Below are positions 6,478 to 13,959 of a stretch of DNA of 14,084 nucleotides, piece by piece. The notes beneath the pieces were generated by a model. That model did not search any database, had not been told where the DNA came from, and saw nothing but the letters and a program-made list of their open reading frames with translations. Location: assembly GCA_937902695.1 (NCBI GenBank), contig CALFNI010000676.1, positions 1 through 14,084 on the forward strand. The letters are read 5' to 3'. The position numbers were made by a program, and so were the translations under genes. Every line of letters begins with the position of its first letter. Position 1 is the first letter of the stretch. The DNA comes from an uncultured Rhodanobacteraceae bacterium. Lineage in GTDB: Bacteria > Pseudomonadota > Gammaproteobacteria > Xanthomonadales > Rhodanobacteraceae.

Positions 6478-7938
6478 ATGCGTGCGAACGTTGCGGCCGC
6501 GATCGCATTCGCGGCATTTTCCGCGTTGTTTACAATGGGTTCTGCCTCCGGCGTCGCGCTGAATCCGCGCGGCCTCGGCCAGGTGCTCATCTTTCCCTAC
6601 TACACGGTCAACAAGAGCCAGGACACGCTGCTGTCGATCGGGAATGCCGGCGACACCGGCAAAGTCGTCCATGTCCGCTTTCGCGAGAGCTACAACGCGC
6701 GCAACGTGCTCGAGTTCGATGTGTTCCTGTCGCCGCACGACGTCTGGACCGCGGCGGTCACGCAGACGAGCGATACGGGACCCGCGCTGATCCGCACATC
6801 GGACCGGAGCTGCACGAACCCGCCGATCGTGTCTGTCGGCCAGCAGTTTCTCGACTCCGGCTACGTCACCGAGAACCCGGATTCGGGCCCGCAGACATTG
6901 GCGCGCACGCGCGAAGGCTTCATCGAAGCCATCGCCGTCGGCGACACGACGCCGGGCAGCGCGCTCGACCAGACGATCACGCACGTGCAGAACGGGACTC
7001 CCGGCGGCGGCGTGCCGGCGTGCGATGCGGCCGTGCTGCAATCCTCCGCACCAACCGTCGCGCCGACGCCGAACCTGTTCGGCTCGGTCGCGATCGTCAA
7101 CGTCGGCCAGGGCACGTTCTTCGGCTACACGCCCGACGCGCTGACCGGGTTTACCGATCAGGCGCTCGCAACCAGCGGTGCCGCGAGCGGCCCGACACTC
7201 GACGAAGCGAATACGACAGTTGCCGCGCCGCTGACGCGTGCAAGCGTTCTCGTCGGCGGGCGGCCGATTGACGTCGACTACCAGTTCCCGATCGACGCAG
7301 TCAGCGCGGTCTTCATGGCCGATTCGATCTTCAACGAATATTTCGTCGACCCGTCGTTCGGCGCGAACACCGACTGGGTCGTCACGTTGCCGACGCGCGA
7401 GTTCTACACCGATCCCGCGCTCGCGCCCAGCGTCGTCGCACCGTTCTCCGAGCTATTCCAGAACGGCCGTTCGGACACTGTCGTCACAGGCAACGTCTAC
7501 GATCGAGAGGAAGGCGCTATTCTCGACTTCGGCCACTGCACCTTGTGTCCGCCGCCTGGCAATTTCGTACCACCGAGCTTTCCGTACGCGGTCAACGTGC
7601 TGGGCTTCGGCAACGGCGTCGTGTCGGGCGTGTTCGGCTCCGATCTAGTGCCATTCTTCGTCCCGCTGAACGGCGATACGACCGGCAACGTCACGCTGAT
7701 GCTGAGCGAAAACGCCTCGGCGCAGCAGCTTCCCGGCGGGACGTCCGTGGCCGATGGCGGTACGGTTGCGCTGCTCGGCCTGCCTGTCACGGGCTTCATG
7801 GCCTACAACGTCATAAACACCAACGCGCAGCCGGGATTGCTGGCGAATTACAGCGGCGTTTTCGCGAACCGCGCAACGGCGTCGTGCGCGGGGTCGTCGA
7901 CGAGTTGTTCCAGCATCATCACCTCGCCACCGCAGTAG
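6478..7938 (+). CDS. secreted protein of unknown function with six cysteines
   Basis: I do not recognise a named family. The 486-residue product starts with a Sec-type signal sequence (basic MRAN, hydrophobic stretch 5-20, small residues GSASGVA with likely cleavage near 25-27). No lipobox, C-terminal sorting motif or later membrane helix is seen, so it is probably periplasmic or released. The mature N-terminus, GLGQVLIFPYYTVN followed by DTLLSIGNAG, HVRFRE and DVFLSPHDVWTAAV, looks beta-rich. I recall similar unnamed exported proteins in environmental gammaproteobacteria. The six cysteines (112, 182, 354, 357, 470, 477) include two close pairs, HCTLC and CAGSSTSC, consistent with disulfides. 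The mature protein is rich in Gly, Ser, Thr, Val and Asn. Its start has GGGAG seven bases upstream. Base composition looks less GC-rich than the flanking housekeeping genes. It converges on pgpA with a 7-nt gap. Confidence 0.85.
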   Translation: MRANVAAAIAFAAFSALFTMGSASGVALNPRGLGQVLIFPYYTVNKSQDTLLSIGNAGDTGKVVHVRFRESYNARNVLEFDVFLSPHDVWTAAVTQTSDTGPALIRTSDRSCTNPPIVSVGQQFLDSGYVTENPDSGPQTLARTREGFIEAIAVGDTTPGSALDQTITHVQNGTPGGGVPACDAAVLQSSAPTVAPTPNLFGSVAIVNVGQGTFFGYTPDALTGFTDQALATSGAASGPTLDEANTTVAAPLTRASVLVGGRPIDVDYQFPIDAVSAVFMADSIFNEYFVDPSFGANTDWVVTLPTREFYTDPALAPSVVAPFSELFQNGRSDTVVTGNVYDREEGAILDFGHCTLCPPPGNFVPPSFPYAVNVLGFGNGVVSGVFGSDLVPFFVPLNGDTTGNVTLMLSENASAQQLPGGTSVADGGTVALLGLPVTGFMAYNVINTNAQPGLLANYSGVFANRATASCAGSSTSCSSIITSPPQ

Positions 7939-7945
7939 CCGTCGA

Positions 7946-8443
7946 TCAGGCCCGGACGAGCGTCAGCGCGAGCTCGACGATGATCGCCGCGTACGCACCG
8001 GCGATAACATCGTCCAGCATCGCGCCGAAGCCGCCTTTGACGGAACGGTCGGCCCACGAGGCCGGCCACGGTTTCCAGACGTCGAACACGCGGAACAGCA
8101 CGAACGCGGCGACGATCCACGGCCAGCCGCGCGGCGCGACGACGAGCGGCAGCAGCGTGAGCCACTGGCCGACGAACTCGTCCCAGACGACGACGCCGGG
8201 ATCCTCGATGCCGAGCTTCGCGATGACGACGCCGGAGGCCCAGACGCCGATCGCAAAGGCGATCGCAACGGCGCCGAGATAGAGCGGCCAGTCGAGCTCG
8301 CGGAGCGCGAGCCATGGAATCAGCGCGACAGCCGAGCCGACCGTGCCCGATGCGAAAGGGCTCAGGCCGGAGCCGAAACCGCTCGCGATCCAGCCGGCCG
8401 GATGCGCGAAGATCGCGCGGCGCTGCTCCGCATCGAGCGTCAT
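7946..8443 (-). CDS. pgpA: phosphatidylglycerophosphatase A
   Basis: PgpA is an inner-membrane phosphatase that converts phosphatidylglycerophosphate to phosphatidylglycerol. The 165-residue product carries the full family signature: FGSGLSPFASGTVGS (residues 23-37), WDEFVGQW (87-94), LFRVFDVWKPWP (116-127) and GGFGAMLDDVIAG (137-149). The acidic residues probably bind the catalytic metal. Hydrophobic segments at about 55-75, 95-120 and 148-163 fit a small polytopic membrane protein. The ATG at 8443 overlaps the thiL stop in an ATGA junction, so translation is probably coupled to thiL. It is the last gene of the minus-strand operon; the next plus-strand gene ends seven bases beyond its stop and no terminator hairpin separates the two. 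Confidence 0.95.
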   Translation of the reverse strand: MTLDAEQRRAIFAHPAGWIASGFGSGLSPFASGTVGSAVALIPWLALRELDWPLYLGAVAIAFAIGVWASGVVIAKLGIEDPGVVVWDEFVGQWLTLLPLVVAPRGWPWIVAAFVLFRVFDVWKPWPASWADRSVKGGFGAMLDDVIAGAYAAIIVELALTLVRA

Positions 8444-9408
8444 GCGAAGTGCTCCCAGCCGCGCCGCTTCGTCGCGATCTCGCCGCCTTGCGCATCGAGA
8501 AGCCGCACGCCGGCGCCCGCGACGACGCGCCCGATCCGCGTCGCGCCGCAGCCGGCCTTCGCAAGATCGTGCAGCACGATGCCTTCGTGCTTCGGCGCGA
8601 GCGTGAATGCGAGCTCGTAGTCGTCGCCGCCGGTCGTCTGCAGCGCGAGGCGCTCGGGTGCGCCGAAGGCCTGCAGCAATGCGGGCGACGCCGGCAATGC
8701 CAGCGCGGAAATGTCGATGCCGACGCCGCTCGCGCGGGCAACGTGGCCGACATCAGCGAGCAATCCGTCGGAGACATCGATGCACGCGCTCGCGCGATCG
8801 CGCAGCACGAGCCCGGCCGCGATGCGCGGCGACGGCCGGTCGAGTCGCGCGCGCAGCGCGTCGCAGGCTTCGGCCGATGCCGGGCTCTGGAAGAGTCCTT
8901 CGAACGGGAAGCGGAGGCCCGCTGCCGCATCGCCGAGCGTGCCGGTGACGAACACGAGATCGCCGGCGCGCGCGCCGCTTCGCAACAGCGCCTTGCCGGG
9001 CGGCACGAAGCCGAACGCGCTGACGGTGATCGTGAGCGGTCCTTTCGTCGTATCGCCGCCGACGAGCGCGACGCCATGCTGCGCCGCAAGCTCGGCGAAG
9101 CCTTCGGCGAAGCGTTCGACGAAATCGCGATCGGGCGCGGGCAGCGTCAGCGCGAGCAGCGCCCACGCCGGCGTCGCGCCCATCGCGGCGAGATCGGAGA
9201 GATTCACCGCGAGCGATTTCCAGCCGATGTCCTCGGGCCGCGTCGCGACCGGAAAGTGCACGTGCTCGACCAGCGTGTCGGTGACGGCGACGAGCTCATG
9301 ACCGGCGGGCGGCGCGAGCACGGCCCCGTCGTCGCCGATGCCGACGCGCACGTCGGCACGCGCCAGCGCGCAGCGCGCGCGCACGAGCTCGATCAGATCG
9401 AATTCCAC
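8440..9408 (-). CDS. thiL: thiamine-monophosphate kinase
   Basis: ThiL phosphorylates thiamine monophosphate to thiamine diphosphate with ATP, the last step of cofactor synthesis. The 322-residue protein belongs to the AIR synthase/PurM superfamily. It shows GIGDDGAV (residues 23-30), TDTLVEHVHF (43-52, Mg-binding aspartate), KSLAVNLSDLAAMGATP (64-80), LVGGDTTKGPLTI, VTGTLGDAAAG, CIDVSDGLLADVGH and TTGGDDYELAF in order. The GTG at 9408 is chosen because it gives MEFDLIELV, matching the EFxLI start of known ThiL proteins. In-frame codons further upstream enter nusB. Only four bases separate it from the nusB stop, and its own stop overlaps the pgpA start, so it sits within one operon. Confidence 0.95.
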   Translation of the reverse strand: MEFDLIELVRARCALARADVRVGIGDDGAVLAPPAGHELVAVTDTLVEHVHFPVATRPEDIGWKSLAVNLSDLAAMGATPAWALLALTLPAPDRDFVERFAEGFAELAAQHGVALVGGDTTKGPLTITVSAFGFVPPGKALLRSGARAGDLVFVTGTLGDAAAGLRFPFEGLFQSPASAEACDALRARLDRPSPRIAAGLVLRDRASACIDVSDGLLADVGHVARASGVGIDISALALPASPALLQAFGAPERLALQTTGGDDYELAFTLAPKHEGIVLHDLAKAGCGATRIGRVVAGAGVRLLDAQGGEIATKRRGWEHFA

Positions 9409-9412
9409 GGAC

Positions 9413-9871
9413 TCAAGCGCGGCCCGCTTCGAACTCGGCCGTGCGCCACTCGGCCGCGAGCTTGTCGAGCACGCCGTTGACGTACGTGTGCCCGTAGTCG
9501 GTGCCGAAGCGCTTGGCGACTTCGACGGCCTCGTTGATGACGACCCGGTACGGCACGTCGATGCGATGGCGAAGCTCGTACGCGCCGATGCGCAGCGTCG
9601 CGCGCTCGATCGGATCCACGCGGTCGATCTCGCGGTCGAGATGCGGCGCGAGCGCGGCATCCAGCTCGGCGCAGTGCGCGTCGACGCCGCGCACGAGATC
9701 CTCGAAGTACTCGACGTCGGCGATTTCCATGTCCTGTTCGTGGCGGAACTCGTCGATGACCCGCGCGATCGGATTGCCGCTCATCTGCCACGCGTACACG
9801 GCCTGCAGCGCACGGCGGCGCGCGCGCGAGCGCGCGGCCGGGTCGATTCCGGTTTTCGGGACATCACTCAT
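9413..9871 (-). CDS. nusB: transcription antitermination factor NusB
   Basis: NusB binds boxA RNA together with NusE (ribosomal protein S10) and supports antitermination of rRNA operons. The 152-residue, all-helical protein shows [13 protein letters not shown] (17-29), [10 protein letters not shown] (54-63), [18 protein letters not shown] (83-100), [18 protein letters not shown] (106-123) and [13 protein letters not shown] (127-139). All are characteristic of the family. An in-frame reading continues upstream, but the ATG at 9871 gives the normal length. That start lies eight bases inside the end of ribH, so translation is probably coupled. Pairing with ribH just upstream is common in bacteria. 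Confidence 0.96.
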   Translation of the reverse strand: MSDVPKTGIDPAARSRARRRALQAVYAWQMSGNPIARVIDEFRHEQDMEIADVEYFEDLVRGVDAHCAELDAALAPHLDREIDRVDPIERATLRIGAYELRHRIDVPYRVVINEAVEVAKRFGTDYGHTYVNGVLDKLAAEWRTAEFEAGRA

Positions 9872-10337
9872 GGGCCAATTGAACCACGAGATCGGCCATT
9901 TCGAGCGCCGCGAGCGCGACCTCCGCGCCCTTGTTGCCGTGCGCGCCGCCGGCGCGCGCCTCGGCATCGGCGTGCCGCTCGACCGCGAGCACGCCATTCA
10001 GCACCGGCAAGCGGAAATCGAGCGCGACGCGCATGAGGCCGTTCGCGCAACCGTCGGCGACGTGCTCGTAGTGGCGCGTGTCGCCGCGGACGACGCAGCC
10101 GAGCGCGATGATCGCCACATGCCTCCCCGCCGCCGCGATGCGCGCTGCGGCCACCGGAATCTCCCATGCGCCCGGCACGCGCACGAGATCGATCAATCCG
10201 GGGTCGACGCCATGCTCGCCGAGCGTGCGCACGGCGCCGTCGACCAGCGCATCGACGATGCGCGGGTTCCAGCAGCTCGCGACGATCGCGTAGCGTGCGG
10301 AGCGGACGGGGCGAAGTGCGCCGGTGCGTTCGGACAT
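9864..10337 (-). CDS. ribH: 6,7-dimethyl-8-ribityllumazine synthase
   Basis: RibH condenses the ribitylamino-pyrimidinedione with 3,4-dihydroxy-2-butanone 4-phosphate to form the direct precursor of riboflavin, usually in a large oligomeric shell. The 157-residue sequence has SCWNPRIVD (21-29, with W23 in the aromatic substrate-stacking position), [11 protein letters not shown] (54-64), [19 protein letters not shown] (78-96, H89 as the likely catalytic histidine) and [14 protein letters not shown] (134-147). [17 protein letters not shown] resembles the Xanthomonas type and supports the taxonomic guess. The start is ATG 10337; no strong ribosome site is seen. It is separated from ribBA by a 184-nt gap holding hairpin repeats, so it may have its own promoter. 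Its end overlaps nusB by eight bases. Confidence 0.96.
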   Translation of the reverse strand: MSERTGALRPVRSARYAIVASCWNPRIVDALVDGAVRTLGEHGVDPGLIDLVRVPGAWEIPVAAARIAAAGRHVAIIALGCVVRGDTRHYEHVADGCANGLMRVALDFRLPVLNGVLAVERHADAEARAGGAHGNKGAEVALAALEMADLVVQLAHE

Positions 10338-10521
10338 GCTCGTAGTTTAGCGGAGGTCGCTCGTGCGGACCCTGCCGCATTCGGTCGATGACGTCATGCC
10401 CGCGAAAGCGGGCACCCAATTTCGCCCCCAGAATGGATTCCCGCTTGCGCGGGAATGACGGAACGTTAGGTAGCCCGCTTGCGCGGGAATGACGGAAGGT
10501 GGAGCGTGGAGCGCGTTTGCC
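10338..10521. other. ribBA-ribH intergenic region
   Basis: This 184-nt stretch is the longest gap in the window. Most of it is the REP-like cluster at 10397-10497. The remaining ~55 bases next to ribH contain TAAACT (minus strand, 10349 to 10344), a weak -10-like hexamer only six bases before the ribH ATG and without a visible -35 box. If used, it would give a nearly leaderless ribH message. No coding sequence is supported. Confidence 0.5.
10397..10497. repeat. REP-like hairpin cluster between ribBA and ribH
   Basis: Three GC-rich hairpins lie in tandem. TGCCCGC (10397-10403) pairs with GCGGGCA (10408-10414) around a GAAA loop. ATTCCCGC (10437-10444) pairs with GCGGGAAT (10449-10456) around TTGC. 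CCCGC (10474-10478) pairs with GCGGG (10483-10487) around TTGC. A 24-bp stretch starting at 10440 is repeated exactly at 10474, a 34-bp period. The ends carry GTCAT and ATGACG, and spurious translation gives the SRASGNP and VIPAQAG strings typical of a REP family widespread in proteobacteria. The second and third hairpins look like a local duplication. Confidence 0.85.
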
Positions 10522-11613
10522 CTAGGCCGAAGGCTCTTCGTGCCCTTCGACTTCGAGCCCGAAACCGCGCAGGCCGACCAGCCGGCGCGGCGTGCCGAGC
10601 ACGCGCAGTCGCCGGACGCCGAGATCGGCGAGGATCTGCGCGCCAAGACCGAGCTGGCGCCACTGCGGCGACGCCTGCTCTTCCGCGCGGCCCGACGTCA
10701 GGCGCTGGATCAGCGTATCGGGCGTCTCGTCGCCGGCGAGGACGACGACGACGCCGCGACCCTGATCGCCGATGCGCCGGAGTGCGGCCGTCACCGTGAG
10801 ACCGAGATCGCCGCGCTCCAGATGCAGCACGTCGGACAGCGTGTTGCGCACGTGCACGCGCGTCAGCACCGGCGCGCCGTCGTCGACGCGGCCGCGGACG
10901 AGCGCGAAATGCAGCGCCTTCTGCAAGCGATCGCGGAACGCGACGAGCCGGAAGCGGCCGAACTCGGTGTCGACGTCGCCTTCGTGCACGCGCTCGATGG
11001 TCTTCTCGGTTTCGAGGCGGTAGCGGATCAGGTCGGCGATCGTGCCGATCCTGAGGCCGTGCTTCGCGGCGAACGCTTCGAGCTCGGGGCGGCGCGCCAT
11101 CGTGCCGTCCTCGCTCAGGATCTCGACGAGCACGCCCGCCGGCGCGAGTCCCGCGAGCGCGGCGAGATCGACCGCCGCCTCGGTGTGGCCGGCGCGCGCG
11201 AGCACGCCGCCGGGCTGCGCGGCAAGCGGAAAGATATGGCCGGGCTGCACGATGTCGTCGGGGCCCGCGTTCAGCGCAGCAGCCGTGCGGATCGTGTGCG
11301 CGCGGTCGTAGGCCGAGATGCCGGTCGTGACGCCGGCCGCGGCTTCGATCGACACCGTGAAGTTCGTATGGTGCGGCGACGTGTTGCGCTCGACCATCGG
11401 CTTCAGGCCCAGCTGGCGGCAATGCGCCTGCGTCAGCGGCAGGCAGACCAGCCCGCGGCCCTCGCGCACCATGAAGTTGACGTCCTCGGGCCGCGCCTTC
11501 TCGGCGGCCATGATGAGATCGCCTTCGTTCTCGCGGTCTTCGTCGTCGACGATGACGACCATGCGGCCGGCGCGGATCTCCTCGAGGATTTCCGGAACCG
11601 TCGCGAAGCTCAC
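10522..11613 (-). CDS. ribBA: 3,4-dihydroxy-2-butanone 4-phosphate synthase with degenerate GTP cyclohydrolase II domain
   Basis: The N-terminal half (about residues 1-205) is RibB, which makes 3,4-dihydroxy-2-butanone 4-phosphate from ribulose 5-phosphate. It has [10 protein letters not shown] (23-32, acidic metal site), [16 protein letters not shown] (76-91), [16 protein letters not shown] (94-109), PGHIFPL and RAGHTEA (140-146, catalytic histidine). The C-terminal half (about 206-363) aligns with GTP cyclohydrolase II, ending in [17 protein letters not shown] and [12 protein letters not shown]. However, the zinc-binding region reads [18 protein letters not shown] where active enzymes have a cysteine and then RCDCG, and no EGRGIGL-like loop is present. 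The only cysteines (57, 65) lie in the RibB half. This fits the RibBX-type proteins of proteobacteria. The GTG at 11613 overlaps the ribE stop in a GTGA junction, implying coupled translation. The total of 363 residues is normal for this type. Confidence 0.94.
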   Translation of the reverse strand: MSFATVPEILEEIRAGRMVVIVDDEDRENEGDLIMAAEKARPEDVNFMVREGRGLVCLPLTQAHCRQLGLKPMVERNTSPHHTNFTVSIEAAAGVTTGISAYDRAHTIRTAAALNAGPDDIVQPGHIFPLAAQPGGVLARAGHTEAAVDLAALAGLAPAGVLVEILSEDGTMARRPELEAFAAKHGLRIGTIADLIRYRLETEKTIERVHEGDVDTEFGRFRLVAFRDRLQKALHFALVRGRVDDGAPVLTRVHVRNTLSDVLHLERGDLGLTVTAALRRIGDQGRGVVVVLAGDETPDTLIQRLTSGRAEEQASPQWRQLGLGAQILADLGVRRLRVLGTPRRLVGLRGFGLEVEGHEEPSA

Positions 11614-12215
11614 GTGCGCACCTCGCGCTCGGCGAAGAGCCGCTCGACGTAGCGCGCGACGAGATCGACTTCGATGTTGACGGCATCGCCGACCTTGCGC
11701 TCGCCGAGCGTCGTGACGTCGATGGTGTGCGGAATCAGGTTGACGCCGAAGCGGCGGCCATCGACGTCGTTGATCGTGAGGCTGACGCCGTCGATCGCGA
11801 TCGAGCCTTTCGGCGCGGCGTAGCGCGCGAGGCCGGCCGGCAGCTCGAACGTCCAGCGCTGCGAGCGTGCGTCGGATTCGATCGCGACGACGCGGCCGAG
11901 GCCATCGACGTGCCCGGCCATCAGGTGCCCGCCCAGGCGATCGGCGAGACGCAACGCCTTCTCGAGATTGACGCGCGCACCGTCGCCCAGCGCGCCGAGC
12001 GACGTGCGCGACAGGGTCTCGTTCGAGACATCGACGACGAAGGCGTTGCCTTCGATCGCGACCGCGGTGAGGCAGACGCCGGAGACGGCGATGCTGTCGC
12101 CGACGGCGACGTCGTCGAGTCCGAGCGTGCCTGCGTCGACGACCAGGCGCACGTCGCCGCCGCGCGGTTCGCTGCGGACGATGCGGCCGGTGGCTTCAAC
12201 GATGCCGGTGAACAT
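11610..12215 (-). CDS. ribE: riboflavin synthase alpha subunit
   Basis: This enzyme (called ribC in E. coli) dismutates two molecules of 6,7-dimethyl-8-ribityllumazine into riboflavin and the pyrimidinedione that RibH reuses. The 201-residue protein has the canonical [10 protein letters not shown] start and two tandem lumazine-binding barrels. The first contains [11 protein letters not shown] (40-50) and [12 protein letters not shown] (63-74). The second begins at [11 protein letters not shown] (95-105) and contains [15 protein letters not shown] (136-150) and [12 protein letters not shown] (160-171). The ATG at 12215 is fixed by the MFTGIV motif and lies 20 bases inside the end of ribD. Its stop overlaps the ribBA start. 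These overlaps make one translationally linked ribD-ribE-ribBA unit. Confidence 0.97.
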   Translation of the reverse strand: MFTGIVEATGRIVRSEPRGGDVRLVVDAGTLGLDDVAVGDSIAVSGVCLTAVAIEGNAFVVDVSNETLSRTSLGALGDGARVNLEKALRLADRLGGHLMAGHVDGLGRVVAIESDARSQRWTFELPAGLARYAAPKGSIAIDGVSLTINDVDGRRFGVNLIPHTIDVTTLGERKVGDAVNIEVDLVARYVERLFAEREVRT

Positions 12216-13308
12216 CGGGATGTCCCGTCAGGAGTCGCAGCCGGAGATCAGGGCCGCAGGTCGATTGTTCAACCAGCGTCATCCTCGCAGCCGCATCGAG
12301 CGCGGGCAAGGCGGGTAGTCGCAGCATCGGCTGCGCGGTGTCGCCGAGCAGCGTCGGGGCGAGATAGAGCAGAAGCTCGTCGACGAGAGCGGCGGCGATG
12401 AAGGCGCCGCCCAGAATCGGTCCCGCTTCGATCTGCAACTCGTTGACCTCGCGACGTGCAAGCTCGGCGAGAACTGCGCCGAGATCGAGCTGGCCGCTTC
12501 CGCCGTCGACGGCGAAGAGCTCGACGCGGTCGAACCGGCTGTCCAGCGGCTCGCTGCCGGTCGCATGGACGATCAGCGTCGGCGCCGTGCCGTCGAGCAC
12601 GTGGGAACCGGCCGGCGTGCGCAGCGACGAATCGAGGACCACGCGAAGCGGCGCGACGTGGTCGGCGTCGAGCCGCACGCTCAGGCGCGGATCGTCCGCG
12701 AGCGCCGTGCCGATGCCGGTCAGGATCGCCGAGCTTCGCGCGCGCCAGCGTTGCACGTCGTCGCGGGCCGCCTCGCCGGTGATCCACTTCGATTCGCCGT
12801 CGGCGAGCGCGGTGCGGCCGTCGAGGCTCGCGGCGATCTTGAGCCGCACCCACGGCCGGCCACGCTCCAGGCGCGAAAAGAAACCGGCGTTGAGCGCGCG
12901 CGCTTCGTCTTCGAGCAGGCCGCTCGCGATATCGATGCGCGCGGCGTGAACGCGGGCGAGGCCGCCGCCGGCCTTCGGGTTCGGATCGAAGGTCGCCGCG
13001 ACGACCCGCGCGACGCCGGCTTCGATCAGCGCATCGGCGCATGGCGGCGTGCGGCCGTGATGCGCGCAGGGTTCGAGCGTGACGTACACGGTCGCGCCAC
13101 GCGCCCGGTCGCCGGCTTCGCGCAAGGCGATCGGCTCGGCGTGCGGCTCGCCGGCGCGGCCGTGCCAGCCCTCGCCGACGATCGTATCGCCGTCTGCGAT
13201 GACGCAGCCGACACGCGGATTGGGCTGCGTCGTATAGAGTCCGCGCGCGGCCAGCGCGAGCGCGCGCGCCATCATTCGTTCGTCGGTGGCGGAGAAGGTC
13301 GCGTTCAT
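12196..13308 (-). CDS. ribD: bifunctional diaminohydroxyphosphoribosylaminopyrimidine deaminase / 5-amino-6-(5-phosphoribosylamino)uracil reductase
   Basis: RibD carries out the second and third steps of riboflavin synthesis, deaminating the pyrimidine and then reducing the ribose with NADPH. The 370-residue protein has an N-terminal zinc deaminase domain with QPNPRVGCVI (28-37), EPHAE (54-58; H56 zinc ligand, E58 catalytic) and PCAHHGRTPPC (80-90; C81 and C90 zinc ligands). The C-terminal reductase domain, from about 150, has KIAASLDGRTA, ESKWITG, RARSSAILTGIGTALADDP, IEAGPILGGAFI and VDELLLYLAPTLLG. The ATG at 13308 gives MNATFSATDERMMARAL; a second candidate at 13275 starts at MMARAL. Neither has a Shine-Dalgarno site, because a REP-like hairpin ends 13 bases upstream of the first. 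An open frame continuing upstream into the repeat and nrdR is not credible. The end overlaps ribE by 20 bases. Confidence 0.95.
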   Translation of the reverse strand: MNATFSATDERMMARALALAARGLYTTQPNPRVGCVIADGDTIVGEGWHGRAGEPHAEPIALREAGDRARGATVYVTLEPCAHHGRTPPCADALIEAGVARVVAATFDPNPKAGGGLARVHAARIDIASGLLEDEARALNAGFFSRLERGRPWVRLKIAASLDGRTALADGESKWITGEAARDDVQRWRARSSAILTGIGTALADDPRLSVRLDADHVAPLRVVLDSSLRTPAGSHVLDGTAPTLIVHATGSEPLDSRFDRVELFAVDGGSGQLDLGAVLAELARREVNELQIEAGPILGGAFIAAALVDELLLYLAPTLLGDTAQPMLRLPALPALDAAARMTLVEQSTCGPDLRLRLLTGHPDVHRHR

Positions 13309-13320
13309 TCGTTCGTCGTC

Positions 13321-13391
13321 GTTCCCGCAACAGCGGGAACCCATCGTCTTCGTCGTCGTTTCCGCGAAATTAGATTCCGCGTTCGCGGAAA
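13321..13391. repeat. REP-like hairpin pair between nrdR and ribD
   Basis: GTTCCCGC (13321-13328) pairs perfectly with GCGGGAAC (13333-13340) around AACA. TTCCGC (13375-13380) pairs with GCGGAA (13385-13390) around GTTC, and TTTCCGC at 13359-13365 could compete for the same partner. An ATGACGG end follows. Layout and ends resemble the 10397-10497 cluster but with diverged arms. It fills most of the 109-nt nrdR-ribD gap, leaving little room for a promoter or riboswitch. Confidence 0.75.
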
Positions 13392-13417
13392 TGACGGTCG
13401 CGGCATCGCGAGCCGCG

Positions 13418-13933
13418 CTACTTGCGCGGCTTTGCGCTCTCCGTCTGCAGCAGCGAAAGCTGCAAACCTTCGATCGCCGGCAGATCGCGCTGCAGGCGCT
13501 CGATTTCCTCGCGGAACTCCTGCACGTCCTGGAAGCTGCGATAGACCGACGCGAAGCGGATATACGCGACCTGGTCGAGCTTCTTGAGCTCGCGCATGAC
13601 GAGCTCGCCGATCCGCATCGACGGCACTTCGCGCTCGCCGCTCCTGCGCAGGTCCTCGACGACCGAGCGCACGGCCGCATCGACCTGTTCGCTCGATACG
13701 GGCCGCTTCTGCAACGCGCGCTCGAACCCGGCGCGCAGCTTGTGCTCGTCGAACGTCTCGCGGCGATCGTCGCTCTTGATCACGGCCGGCAACTTGATTT
13801 CGGCCGTCTCGAACGTGTTGAAGCGCTCGCCGCAGCTCGGACATTCACGGCGACGGCGGATCGTCGCGCCGTCGTCGGAGACGCGCGAGTCGATGACGCG
13901 GGTGTCGTCGTGCTGGCAGAAGGGGCAATGCAT
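13418..13933 (-). CDS. nrdR: transcriptional repressor NrdR
   Basis: NrdR senses ATP and dATP and represses ribonucleotide reductase genes by binding NrdR boxes. The 171-residue protein starts with the canonical MHCPFC and a zinc ribbon (C3, C6, C31, C34; [15 protein letters not shown] and [16 protein letters not shown]). An ATP-cone domain follows at about 49-139, with [46 protein letters not shown] and [14 protein letters not shown]. The C-terminal ~30 residues are a charged tail extending past the usual ~150-residue core. The ATG at 13933 lies 26 bases after the glyA stop without a clear ribosome site. A place between glyA and ribD is common in gammaproteobacteria. No NrdR box is seen here, so its targets lie elsewhere. 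Confidence 0.97.
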   Translation of the reverse strand: MHCPFCQHDDTRVIDSRVSDDGATIRRRRECPSCGERFNTFETAEIKLPAVIKSDDRRETFDEHKLRAGFERALQKRPVSSEQVDAAVRSVVEDLRRSGEREVPSMRIGELVMRELKKLDQVAYIRFASVYRSFQDVQEFREEIERLQRDLPAIEGLQLSLLQTESAKPRK

Positions 13934-13959
13934 TCAGTCAGCCGCGACGTCGCAGACGC

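Noticed and set aside
4946..6517. Long minus-strand open frame antisense to the FAD oxidase
   Set aside because: It is an Arg-rich shadow frame without any family signature; the plus strand carries an intact GlcD-type protein.
7939..7945. Shared bidirectional terminator between the convergent secreted-protein gene and pgpA
   Set aside because: The gap is only 7 nt and no GC stem with a T-run spans it.
10392..10500. CRISPR array suggested by regular direct repeats
   Set aside because: There are only two exact 24-bp copies with a 10-bp spacer, and each copy contains a REP hairpin; there are no unique spacers of protospacer length or cas genes.
13309..13417. FMN riboswitch upstream of ribD
   Set aside because: None of the conserved RFN blocks such as the GGATCTTCGGGG-like start are seen; the gap is filled by two hairpins with REP-type ends.
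13309..13680. ribD extended upstream as a longer fusion
   Set aside because: The added part is translated from the REP-like element and from nrdR in a wrong frame, with no domain content.
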